From contig NZ_ML123034.1 of NCBI RefSeq assembly GCF_003846185.1, forward strand, positions 852,021 through 916,020: a stretch of DNA of 64,000 nt, given 5' to 3'. The notes under the pieces are model-generated. The model made no database searches and was not told the origin of the DNA. It worked only from the letters and a program-made list of their open reading frames with translations. Of the stretch, positions 56,540 to 64,000 are shown in pieces. The first letter of the stretch is position 1; every line of letters begins with the position of its first letter. Source of the DNA: Streptomyces sp. ADI96-02. GTDB lineage: Bacteria > Actinomycetota > Actinomycetes > Streptomycetales > Streptomycetaceae. A program made the translations under genes and the position numbers.

Positions 56540-57459
56540 GACGGTTCTCCCCGGGGGTCCAGATCGTCCAGCCAGAGGCGTTGCAGCATGTGCCAGTCCT
56601 CGGGGTGTTCGGCGATGCCGGCGGCGAAGGCGTCGGCCAGCGCCTGGGTCATGACGGCGGTCCGCTCGGCGCGGGTGCCGGTCGCCGGCACGTCGATCGC
56701 GGGGTGGACGCGGGCCTTCATGACCGGGGTGCCGTCGTACGCCAGGGTCGCGGGCAGCAGCAGGGCTCCGGTCTGCTGGGCCAGCAGGGCCGGTCCCGCC
56801 GGCATCCGGGCGGCGGAGCCGAAGAAGGACACCTCGACCCCGGACGCGGACAGGTCGCGGTCCGCCACCAGGCAGACCAGGCCGCCCGCGCGCAGCCGCC
56901 GGGCCAGCGTCCCGAACGCCGCGCCGCCGCTGTGCGGCAGGACCTCCATGCCCAGGCCCTCGCGGTAGGCGACGAACCGGTCGTAGAGCGTCTCGGGCTT
57001 CAGCCGCTCGGCGACCGTGGTGAACGGGACCTTCAGCTCGGTGGTGACCCAGGCCCCGGCGAGGTCCCAGTTGGCCAGGTGCGGCAGCGCCAGGACCACT
57101 CCCTTCCCGGCGTCCAGGCCCTCCGTCAGGAGGTGGACGTCGGCGACGTGGACGCTGTCCTTGATCCGCTGCCGACTCCAGGCCGGCAGCCGGAAGGACT
57201 CCATCCAGTACCGCATGTACGAACGCATCCCGGCGCGGGAGAGCTCGGCCAGCCGGTCCGGGCCGGCGTCCGGCACCACCCGCGCCAGGTTGGACTCCAG
57301 GCGCAGCACGCTCTTGCCGCGGCGCTTCCACACCTGGTCGGCGAGGGTGCGGAAGAGGGCCGCCGCGGCGGGCTCGGGCAGCCGCTTCACCGCACCCCAG
57401 CCGAGCCCGTACAGCCCGTCGCTCAGCCGGTCCTTGAGACCGGCGGCCGTGCCGCTCAC
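56536..57459 (-). CDS. Phosphatidylinositol mannoside acyltransferase (HtrB/LpxL-like)
   Basis: Adds an acyl chain to the mannose of PIM at the cytoplasmic membrane. The 307-residue protein has the HX4D catalytic motif HLANWD (in LALPHLANWDLAG) and the second acyltransferase segment RPGPALLAQQTGALLLPATL-type AGPALLAQQTGALLLPA. Amphipathic N-terminus. The GTG at 57459 overlaps the pgsA stop as GTGA. Likely equivalent to mycobacterial PatA by position and family. Confidence 0.92.
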   Translation of the reverse strand: MSGTAAGLKDRLSDGLYGLGWGAVKRLPEPAAAALFRTLADQVWKRRGKSVLRLESNLARVVPDAGPDRLAELSRAGMRSYMRYWMESFRLPAWSRQRIKDSVHVADVHLLTEGLDAGKGVVLALPHLANWDLAGAWVTTELKVPFTTVAERLKPETLYDRFVAYREGLGMEVLPHSGGAAFGTLARRLRAGGLVCLVADRDLSASGVEVSFFGSAARMPAGPALLAQQTGALLLPATLAYDGTPVMKARVHPAIDVPATGTRAERTAVMTQALADAFAAGIAEHPEDWHMLQRLWLDDLDPRGEPS

Positions 57460-58133
57460 CGGTCCGCCCCGCTCCCCTGCCCGGCGGGACCGGACGCCGC
57501 GGCGGCGTCCGCCTCGGCGGACTCGCGGCGCACGGTGACCACCCGCTGGACGAGGGTCACCAGGCTGCCCGCGGCCACGATCCACAGGGCGATCGGCAGC
57601 AGGACGTCGATGCCCGGGACGCCGAAGCCGTGCAGTCCGGCGAGGCCGGCGGCGACCAGCGAGATCACCAGCCGCTCGGCGCGCTCCACCAGCCCGTTCA
57701 CGGCGACGGGCAGGCCGATCGACTCGCCACGCGCCTTCGTGTACGAGACCACCTGGCCGCTGGCCAGGCAGAAGATCGCCACGGCGCACAGCACGTTGTC
57801 GTCACCGCGGCCCGCGTACCAGAGGGCGAATCCGGCGAAGATCGCCCCGTCGGCGACCCGGTCCAGCGTCGAGTCGAGGAACGCGCCCCACCGGCTGGAG
57901 ATGCCCGCCTGGCGCGCCATGTTGCCGTCGACCAGGTCGGAGAAGACGAACGCCGTGATGACGATCGTGCCCCAGAAGAACTCCCCCATGGGGAAAAAGA
58001 CCAGCGCACCTGCCATCACTCCGGCCGTGCCGACGAGGGTGACCGCGTCGGGGCTGACCCCGAGGCGGAGCAGCAGAGCGGCGAACGGTGTGAGGACACG
58101 CGTGAAAAATGCACGCGCGTACTTGTTCAGCAT
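57456..58133 (-). CDS. pgsA: CDP-alcohol phosphatidyltransferase, phosphatidylinositol-phosphate synthase type
   Basis: Integral membrane enzyme of 225 residues with about six transmembrane helices. The full CDP-alcohol phosphotransferase motif is present: D69-G70-x2-A73-R74-x8-G83-x3-D87-x3-D91. By its place in front of the acyltransferase and pimA it should make the phosphatidylinositol phosphate precursor of PIMs from inositol phosphate and CDP-diacylglycerol. The ATG at 58133 gives MLNKYARAFFTRVL; the frame extends 27 codons upstream with no ribosome binding site. Confidence 0.94.
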   Translation of the reverse strand: MLNKYARAFFTRVLTPFAALLLRLGVSPDAVTLVGTAGVMAGALVFFPMGEFFWGTIVITAFVFSDLVDGNMARQAGISSRWGAFLDSTLDRVADGAIFAGFALWYAGRGDDNVLCAVAIFCLASGQVVSYTKARGESIGLPVAVNGLVERAERLVISLVAAGLAGLHGFGVPGIDVLLPIALWIVAAGSLVTLVQRVVTVRRESAEADAAAASGPAGQGSGADR

Positions 58134-58457
58134 GGCCTTCCCGAGGGTTCGGTTGGCCGAGCGGCCCCTTCGGCCACCGGCTGGCCCATCGTAGTCACGA
58201 CGGGTGCGCTCCACCGGACGGGCACCCGCACGGCCGGGTGTCGCACGCCCCGCGCGCCGTACCCCGCCGTGTGGACGCGGCCGGGCGGTGATGCCACGCT
58301 CGAAGGACCGCGCGCCGCCGGAGCCGCGGTGACGCGGGCGTCGGAGAGCCGCGGTGACGCGGGCGCCACCGCAGCCGCGGCGGCTCCCCGGACCTGCGGC
58401 GCCGCTCCGCGCCGGGCGGCCATCCCCCGCACCGCGTCACCGACCGGGAGGCACACC
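58134..58457. other. Divergent intergenic region between pgsA and the EF-G-like gene
   Basis: A 324-bp gap serving both promoters. It contains a 20-bp direct repeat (58321-58340 and 58346-58365), reported separately. No coding frame of plausible character is seen, and no -10/-35 pair stands out. Confidence 0.5.
58321..58365. repeat. Perfect 20-bp direct repeat, 25-bp spacing
   Basis: GAGCCGCGGTGACGCGGGCG occurs at 58321-58340 and again at 58346-58365, separated by TCGGA, about 93 bp before the EF-G-like gene. It could be a double operator or a replication-slippage duplication. Confidence 0.85.
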
Positions 58458-60674
58458 ATGGGCGACACGGCACACGCACATCCCGCGGCGGCCGGACGAG
58501 GGGCCGGGGAGGCGGATCCGTCCTCCGTGCGCAACGTCGTGCTGGTCGGCCACAGCGGGTCGGGCAAGACCGCCCTGGTCGAGACGCTGGCCCGGACGGC
58601 GGGCGCGGTCGGCCGGGCCGAGGGCGGCGCGACCGCCTCCGACCGGGACGGGGGCGAGCGGCACCGTAGGCGCTCCGTCCAGCTCTCGCTGGTCCCGGTC
58701 GAGTGGAACGGCTGCCGGGTCAACCTGCTGGACACCCCCGGCTACGCGGACTTCGTCGGCGAGCTGCGGGCCGGTCTGCGGGCCGCCGACGCGGCGCTGT
58801 TCGTCGTCTCCGCCGCCCAGGAGGCCGAAGCGGTCGCCGGGGCCACCCGGGACGTGTGGGAGGAGTGCGCCCGGGCCGGTGTGCCGCGCGCCATCGTCGT
58901 CACCCATCTGGACACCGCCCGCACCCCGTTCGAGGAGATGACGCGGCTCTGCGCCGAGCTCTTCGGCGGTGACGATCCCGACGCCGTCCTACCGCTGTAC
59001 CTGCCCGTCCTCGGCCCCCGGGGCGCCGACGGGCACGCGCCGCTGACCGGTGTGACCGGTCTGCTCTCCCGGCCGGACTCGGACCGCGCCCCGGGCGGGC
59101 GGGCCGAGGAGTCCGGCGCGCCGGACCGCGAGGAGGCGCTGCGCGAGCCGCGCGCCCGGCTGATCGAGGGGATCATCGCCGAGAGCGAGGACGAGTCGCT
59201 GCTGGACCGCTACCTCGGCGGCGGCGACGTCGACGCCGGGACGCTGACCGGCGATCTGGAGCGGGCCGTGGCCCGGGGCGCCTTCCATCCCGTCCTCCCC
59301 GCCGCGCCCTCGCTGGGAGGGGACCGGCCGGGCGTCGGCACGGCGGAGCTGCTGGACCTGGTCACGCGCGGCTTCCCCGCCGCTTCGGAGCGCGTCCCGC
59401 CCCGCGTCACCACCGCGTCCGGCGCGCCCCGGCCCGCGCCCGCGTGCGACCCGGGCGGGCCGCTGCTGGCCGAGGTGGTCCGTACGGCGTCCGATCCGTA
59501 CGTGGGCCGTCTCTCGCTGGTTCGGGTCTTCTCCGGCACGCTGCGGCCCGACGACACCGTGCACGTGTGCGGGCGCGGCCTCGACGGAGCGGGCCGGGAG
59601 CCCGTTCCGCCGCACGAGGCGCGGGTCCGGATCGGCGCGCTCTCGACGCCGTCCGGGCGTCGGCAGCACCCGGTGGAGCGGTGCGGTGCGGGCGGTCTCG
59701 TCTCCGTGGCGCGCCTGGGCGAGGCGGAGACCGGCGACACCCTCTCGTGCGGCGGCGATCCGCTCCTCATCGAGCCCTGGCGGGCCCCCGAGCCGCTGTT
59801 CCCGCTGGCCCTGCGCGCGCACGGCGCGGCGGACGAGGACAAGCTCTCGCAGGCCCTGGCACGGCTGGTCGCCGAGGACCCGACACTGCGCCTGGAACAG
59901 AATCCGGACACCGGCCAGGTCGTGCTGTGGTGCCTCGGCGAGGCGCACCAGGAGGTGGCGCGCGAACGGCTGCGGGAGGGTTACGGGGTCCGGATCGACG
60001 CCGAGCCGCACCGGTTCGCGCTGCGCGAGACCTTCGGCGAGCGGGCGACCGGACACGGGCGGCACGTCAAGCAGTCGGGCGGACACGGCCAGTTCGCGAT
60101 CTGCGAGATCGAGGTGGAGCCGCTGCCGCCGGGCTCGGGCGTCGAGTTCGCCGACCGCGTGGTCGGCGGATCGGTGCCGCGCCCCTTCGTGGCCTCCGTG
60201 GAGAAGGGGGTGCGGGCCCAGGCGGCGCGGGGCGTAGCCGCCGGGTATCCGCTGGTCGACGTGCGCGTCACGCTGCTGGACGGCAAGGCGCACGCGGTGG
60301 ACTCCTCCGACGCCGCCTTCCAGGCCGCCGGAGCCCTCGCGCTGCGGGACGCGGCGGGCACGGCGGCGATCCGGCTGCTGGAACCCGTCTGCGCGGTGTC
60401 CGTCCTGGTGCCGGACGACGACGTGGGCCCGGTGATGAGCGACCTGTCGGGGCGGCGGGGCCGGGTCGTGGGCACCGAGCAGGGGCCGGACGGACGCACC
60501 CTCGTACGGGCCGAGGCGCCGGAGGCGGAGATCGACCGGTACGCGGTCGACCTGCGCTCCCTCGCGCACGGCGCGGGCCGCTTCGAGCGCGCCTACGCCC
60601 GGCACGAGGCGATGCCGCGGCACCTCGCGGACCGGGTCCGCGAGGTCACGACCGGTGGCCGACCGGCGGAGTGA
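58458..60674 (+). CDS. Elongation factor G-like protein (EF-G2 type) with degenerate G4 motif
   Basis: A 738-residue EF-G paralogue. The GTPase domain has a P-loop GHSGSGKT (31-38) in place of the AHIDAGKT of EF-G, an intact DTPG (92-95), and THLD (149-152) in place of NKxD. The following translocase domains II to V are recognisable (VSVARLGEAETGDTL, GEAHQEVARERL, and the loop PRPFVASVEKGVRAQ). Actinobacterial EF-G2 proteins bind nucleotide but do not support normal translocation. GGGAGG lies 6 nt before the ATG. It is divergent from pgsA. Confidence 0.92.
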   Translation: MGDTAHAHPAAAGRGAGEADPSSVRNVVLVGHSGSGKTALVETLARTAGAVGRAEGGATASDRDGGERHRRRSVQLSLVPVEWNGCRVNLLDTPGYADFVGELRAGLRAADAALFVVSAAQEAEAVAGATRDVWEECARAGVPRAIVVTHLDTARTPFEEMTRLCAELFGGDDPDAVLPLYLPVLGPRGADGHAPLTGVTGLLSRPDSDRAPGGRAEESGAPDREEALREPRARLIEGIIAESEDESLLDRYLGGGDVDAGTLTGDLERAVARGAFHPVLPAAPSLGGDRPGVGTAELLDLVTRGFPAASERVPPRVTTASGAPRPAPACDPGGPLLAEVVRTASDPYVGRLSLVRVFSGTLRPDDTVHVCGRGLDGAGREPVPPHEARVRIGALSTPSGRRQHPVERCGAGGLVSVARLGEAETGDTLSCGGDPLLIEPWRAPEPLFPLALRAHGAADEDKLSQALARLVAEDPTLRLEQNPDTGQVVLWCLGEAHQEVARERLREGYGVRIDAEPHRFALRETFGERATGHGRHVKQSGGHGQFAICEIEVEPLPPGSGVEFADRVVGGSVPRPFVASVEKGVRAQAARGVAAGYPLVDVRVTLLDGKAHAVDSSDAAFQAAGALALRDAAGTAAIRLLEPVCAVSVLVPDDDVGPVMSDLSGRRGRVVGTEQGPDGRTLVRAEAPEAEIDRYAVDLRSLAHGAGRFERAYARHEAMPRHLADRVREVTTGGRPAE

Positions 60675-60737
60675 CGAGCGAGGCGTCCGGCGCGGTGACT
60701 AGCGGAGTGACCGGCGGGGTGACGAGCGGAGTGTCGC
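60666..60737. repeat. 24-bp tandem repeat after the EF-G-like gene
   Basis: Three imperfect copies starting at 60666, 60690 and 60714 with core GCGGNGTGACNAGCG. The first overlaps the EF-G-like stop codon. Confidence 0.7.
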
Positions 60738-60854
60738 AAACACGGCCCGCGTCCGTACGATGACAGGCGGTGCCGCGATCCGGACGATACGCTGTGGTCG
60801 CAGCTCAGGAGGTATGCCGCGTACGGTAGTTGGGCACACCCGCAGGAGCAGACG

Positions 60855-62546
60855 GTGCGGCGAGTGGGGGCGACAGTGGCCAGCGACGGATTCGACTTCT
60901 CACCCGGGGCGCAGATCCCGGTGCAGGGCTCCGGGAGCCAGACCGTGGCGACCAACGCCCTGGCCTCGGCGGCGTATCGGGACAGCCCGGTGGAGACGAT
61001 CCTCGACGCCAACAGCGAGTGGCACGAATCCGCGGTGAAGCCGGGCTCCTCCAAGCTCTTCTCGTCCGACTACTTCAAGCCGAACCTCGGCGAGGCGTTC
61101 GCCCGGGCCGTGCAGCAGCGCATGCTGGGCGGCTCCCGCAAGGCGCTGATCCAGTCCTTCGGCATGGACCCGCAGTCGGTCGTGGAGCACTGCCTGTCCG
61201 CGAACAACCTGCGCAAGGCCCGCGACACCCGGCTGACGCTGGTGACGGCGCTGTTCGGCTTCCTCTTCCTGCCCGGCCTCCTGGCCTGGGTGATCGCCTT
61301 CCGCGTCCGGGACGCGCTGAACAAGTCCAAGGACACGGCGTTCCGGGCGGTCGGCACACTGGTGCTCGTCGTCTTCGGTATCGGCGCGGCGATCCTGGTG
61401 GTGAAGCTCCCGCTGGACGGCTTCTGGGCGCTGTACGTACGCGGGGCGATCATCGCCCCGCCGATCGGCTGGCTGATCGCCAAGCGGATCGCGGAGACGT
61501 CGGCCAAGGACCTGCGGGGCCGCTGGCAGGGGCTGCTGTCCGGGGCCGGCGTGATCGCCAAGATCCCCGAGGCGGTGCCGAAGAACCCCAACGAGACCGC
61601 ACGCGAGGCGATGCGGCAGGGCCTGGAGAAGCTCTCGGCCGAGCAGCAGTCCAACTCCGTCTTCTACGCCGGGCCCAAGGGCGTGCTCGGCATGGGCACC
61701 CGATGGGGCAGCTGGCAGTTGGCGGAGGAGCTGGTCCCCAAGGACCCGACGAAGGAGATCCACCAGTTCCGCAGCTGGGACCTGATCCGGGTCATCCACG
61801 ACCAGCTGAAGATGCTGGAGCGCGGTCCGCTGAACACGGGCGGCTTCCCGAAGCCGTCCGTCAAGCACTGGGTGGTGTCGCCGATCGGCGAGAACGCCGA
61901 CTCCGTCTCGCGGCCCGCGGGCGAGGACGTCGCCACCTTCCAGGTCAAGCCGCACGAGATACAGCGGATCTGCAACCACCAGCAGTTCGGCAGCGGCGAC
62001 CGGCACTATCTGGGAGTCCAGTTCACGCTGTGGGACGGCCAGCTCGTGATCACCATGATGGTCACGGTCACCGTCCTGCACGAGACCCTGCGCATCGAGG
62101 TCACCGGCCACGCGCTCGGTCCGGTGCACGGCCTGTTCCTCTCCAAGCCGGCCGCGAAGACGAAGACGGTCAACAAGACCGTCCGGTTCTGGGAGACGCG
62201 GGACGTCCAGTTGCCGCTGGTGGACGCCAAGGAGGTCGTCCGGCTCGCGCTGCGGGCGCCCTTCACCTGGTATCCGCCGCTGCTGGACTACCTGGGCGGC
62301 AAGATGGTGCTGCCGGAGCCCTTCGGACTGCGGCACGCCTGGGCGGCCAAGCCGTGGGGCCACCGCTTCATGGCGGACGACGCGATGCGCGCCGCGACGC
62401 CGGTGCTGCGGGTGGTCCACTCCGCGGCGATGCGGGTCCTCGCCGAGAACGGCGTGGACACCGACCGCTTCGACAGCCGGTCCATCATGCTGAGCGGCGC
62501 GGTCCAGGACCCGTCCCCGCGCAAGGCCGACGTCTACGACGCGTAG
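60855..62546 (+). CDS. Uncharacterised membrane protein
   Basis: A 563-residue protein. The N-terminal ~120 residues are soluble, followed by transmembrane helices at about 126-148, 165-183 and 192-209, and a large hydrophilic C-terminal domain (about 215-563) with no recognised motif. AGGAG lies 6 nt before the GTG at 60855. The gene occupies the slot between the EF-G-like gene and the HIT gene in related Streptomyces. I do not recognise the family and do not assign a function. Confidence 0.88.
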   Translation: MRRVGATVASDGFDFSPGAQIPVQGSGSQTVATNALASAAYRDSPVETILDANSEWHESAVKPGSSKLFSSDYFKPNLGEAFARAVQQRMLGGSRKALIQSFGMDPQSVVEHCLSANNLRKARDTRLTLVTALFGFLFLPGLLAWVIAFRVRDALNKSKDTAFRAVGTLVLVVFGIGAAILVVKLPLDGFWALYVRGAIIAPPIGWLIAKRIAETSAKDLRGRWQGLLSGAGVIAKIPEAVPKNPNETAREAMRQGLEKLSAEQQSNSVFYAGPKGVLGMGTRWGSWQLAEELVPKDPTKEIHQFRSWDLIRVIHDQLKMLERGPLNTGGFPKPSVKHWVVSPIGENADSVSRPAGEDVATFQVKPHEIQRICNHQQFGSGDRHYLGVQFTLWDGQLVITMMVTVTVLHETLRIEVTGHALGPVHGLFLSKPAAKTKTVNKTVRFWETRDVQLPLVDAKEVVRLALRAPFTWYPPLLDYLGGKMVLPEPFGLRHAWAAKPWGHRFMADDAMRAATPVLRVVHSAAMRVLAENGVDTDRFDSRSIMLSGAVQDPSPRKADVYDA

Positions 62547-62628
62547 GGGTCTCGGACGCCCCCGACGCGCAGGGGGCGCCGGAAACCCTCCGGGACCTCT
62601 CGTCGATCATGCGGCGCCCCCGGGCGCG

Positions 62629-62671
62629 CGAGGGCCGGGCCCGCCGGAACGATCGGCGGGCCCGGCCCTCG
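62629..62671. terminator. Bidirectional terminator between the membrane-protein gene and the HIT gene
   Basis: An 18-bp perfect stem (62629-62646 with 62654-62671) with a 7-nt loop GAACGAT, between two converging genes. Confidence 0.85.
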
Positions 62672-62694
62672 TCGGTGGCGCGGGCGGGATCCGG

Positions 62695-63255
62695 TCAGCC
62701 GGCCGGCCAGGCGTCCGCCAGCATGGCCCGGGTGTCGCCGAGCAGTTGCGGCAGCACCTTGGTGTGCCCGATGACGGGCATGAAGTTGGTGTCGCCGCCC
62801 CAGCGCGGCACCAGGTGCTGATGCAGATGGGCGGCGATCCCCGCCCCGGCGACCGAGCCCTGGTTCATGCCGATGTTGAACCCGTGCGCCCCGGACGCGG
62901 CGCGCAGCGCGCCCATCGCCCGCTTGGTGAAGTCCGCCAGCTCCGCCGTCTCCGGGCCGTCCAGATCGGTGTAGTCGGCGACGTGCCGGTAGGGCACGAC
63001 CATGAGGTGCCCGCCGTTGTACGGGTAGAGGTTCAGCACCGCGTAGACGTGCTCACCGCGTGCCACGACGAGCCCGTCCTCATCCGATTTCGCCGGAATC
63101 GAGCAGAAGGGACAGCCGTCCTCGGCGCCGGGGCCGCTGGGCTTGTCCTGACCCTGGATGTACGCCATCCGATGGGGCGTCCACAGACGCTGGAAAGCGT
63201 CGGGCGTTCCCACGCCGATCTGCTGCTCCGGATCACTCGTCATGCCGATCAGCAT
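62695..63255 (-). CDS. HIT-family nucleotide hydrolase/transferase
   Basis: A 186-residue histidine-triad protein. The catalytic motif HLHQHLVPRW (HxHxH) follows the Gly-rich segment GSVAGAGIAAH. A CPFC pair (48-51) may bind zinc. In actinobacteria the gene lies between pgsA and thrS (mycobacterial Rv2613c, an Ap4A phosphorylase). The ATG at 63255 is used; an in-frame ATG at 63243 is an alternative. Likely acts on diadenosine polyphosphates. Confidence 0.93.
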   Translation of the reverse strand: MLIGMTSDPEQQIGVGTPDAFQRLWTPHRMAYIQGQDKPSGPGAEDGCPFCSIPAKSDEDGLVVARGEHVYAVLNLYPYNGGHLMVVPYRHVADYTDLDGPETAELADFTKRAMGALRAASGAHGFNIGMNQGSVAGAGIAAHLHQHLVPRWGGDTNFMPVIGHTKVLPQLLGDTRAMLADAWPAG

Positions 63256-63321
63256 ATTGCGTCACCCCGGCCGAGCGTGTCGCCGGGGCCGCGGCACGGC
63301 AGGCACCGCGATGCTGAGGCG

Positions 63322-63999
63322 ATGAGCGACCGACCCGCCCCCCAGGCTCCGTCCCGGCTGACCCGCTGGGAGCAGCGCACGGAGGTTCCGCTCTTCGTCG
63401 CCTCGCTGTTCTTCCTGACCGGATACGCGGTCCGGGTGCTGGCCCCGCGCCACGCGCAGCCCTGGCACGACATCTCGCTGCTCCTGGTCTGGTCGACCTG
63501 GCTGCTGTTCATCGCCGACTACGCGGTGCGGCTGCGGCTCAGCGGGCTGGGCGCGCGGTTCGTCCGCGTCCACTGGCTCGACACCGTCGTCCTGGTGCTG
63601 CCGCTGCTGCGCCCGCTGCGGATGGTGAAGGTGTACAACGCGGTGCAGCGCCGTCACGACCGGCCGCGCCTGACCCTGTACGCGCGGGTGATGGTCTACG
63701 CCGGCCTGAGCGCCGGGCTGCTCGGCTTCTCCGCGGCGCTCGCGGTGTACCGCCTGGAGCACCTGGCCCCCGGCGCCACGATCCGCACCTTCGGGGACTC
63801 GGTCTGGTGGGCGTGCGCGACGCTGACGACGGTCGGCTACGGGGACGCGACGCCGATCACGCCGGGCGGTCGGTCGGTCGCCGTGCTGCTGATGGTGTGC
63901 GGGCTGGCGCTGCTGGGGGCGGTGACGGGTTCGTTCTCGTCCTGGCTGATCCAGGTCTTCACCCGGGAGGACGAGAAGCGGCCCCCGGGGCGCGAGTGA
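63322..63999 (+). CDS. Voltage-gated-type potassium channel
   Basis: A 225-residue membrane protein with six likely transmembrane helices. The K+ selectivity filter TTVGYGD is at 169-175, preceded by the pore helix WWACATLT. An S4-like helix with spaced Arg/Lys (LRPLRMVKVYNAVQRR, about 96-111) suggests voltage sensing. It has no cytoplasmic RCK domain. The ATG at 63322 has GAGG only 2 nt upstream, so initiation may be leaderless or weak. It ends 1 nt before the end of the window and is divergent from the HIT gene. Confidence 0.93.
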   Translation: MSDRPAPQAPSRLTRWEQRTEVPLFVASLFFLTGYAVRVLAPRHAQPWHDISLLLVWSTWLLFIADYAVRLRLSGLGARFVRVHWLDTVVLVLPLLRPLRMVKVYNAVQRRHDRPRLTLYARVMVYAGLSAGLLGFSAALAVYRLEHLAPGATIRTFGDSVWWACATLTTVGYGDATPITPGGRSVAVLLMVCGLALLGAVTGSFSSWLIQVFTREDEKRPPGRE

Positions 64000-64000
64000 C

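Overview
The window is a continuous piece of a Streptomyces-type actinobacterial chromosome. The evidence is the very high G+C content with G/C-dominated third codon positions, many GTG and TTG starts, a canonical BldD developmental regulator carrying the c-di-GMP-binding signature, the small integration host factor mihF, and a gene order that follows the conserved actinobacterial core. The same blocks occur in Streptomyces coelicolor and, rearranged, in Mycobacterium tuberculosis. Nearly all genes are housekeeping. I see no rRNA, tRNA, insertion sequence, prophage, CRISPR array, defence island or secondary-metabolite cluster.

Layout, left to right. (1) 0.2-7.4 kb: a small HTH protein, then on the minus strand priA, metK, coaBC, rpoZ, gmk and mihF. 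(2) 7.6-17.6 kb: the complete pyrimidine operon on the minus strand, pyrR-pyrB-pyrC-(membrane protein)-carA-carB-pyrD-pyrF. Genes mostly overlap by 4-8 nt. A hairpin lies between carB and pyrD, and a PyrR-type RNA hairpin overlaps the pyrR Shine-Dalgarno sequence. (3) 17.7-18.5 kb: bldD, divergent from pyrR, with its own operator and two strong terminators. (4) 18.5-25 kb: nusB, efp, a pepQ-like gene, a P-loop kinase, and the shikimate genes aroQ, aroK-aroB (one uninterrupted frame) and aroC. (5) 25.1-31.9 kb: aroE, mltG, yqgF, alaS and two small membrane-protein genes. (6) 32.1-38 kb: a STAND/AfsR-like ATPase on the plus strand, rpsD, an iron-box-preceded DUF2470 gene, rarA and a VKOR-type membrane protein. 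(7) 38.3-46 kb: hisS, an MBL-fold hydrolase, a membrane-anchored cyclophilin, a DUF349 protein with a structured leader, the bifunctional ppGpp synthetase/hydrolase Rel, and apt. (8) 46-51 kb: secF-secD-yajC. (9) 49.7-57 kb: ruvB-ruvA-ruvC, YebC, pdxT-pdxS and a small membrane protein. (10) 55.4-58.1 kb: the phosphatidylinositol mannoside block pimA-acyltransferase-pgsA. (11) 58.4-64 kb: an EF-G-like GTPase, an uncharacterised membrane protein, a HIT-family protein and a voltage-gated-type K+ channel.

How the genes work together: de novo pyrimidine synthesis is fully encoded and likely controlled by PyrR at translation. Four shikimate steps (AroB, AroQ, AroE, AroK) plus chorismate synthase are clustered. 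SecD/SecF/YajC form the Sec accessory complex, RuvABC handle Holliday junctions, PdxST make pyridoxal 5'-phosphate, and PgsA, the acyltransferase and PimA begin PIM synthesis.

The items most worth a second look are small-scale: the AroK-AroB read-through fusion, the PyrR hairpin on the pyrR Shine-Dalgarno, the near-consensus DtxR-family iron box between rpsD and the DUF2470 gene, a pepQ-like protein that has lost its metal ligands, an EF-G paralogue with a degenerate G4 motif, and the folded leader in front of the DUF349 gene. I did not find a clearly new multi-gene system. All coordinates and motifs were read by eye, without alignments or folding software.
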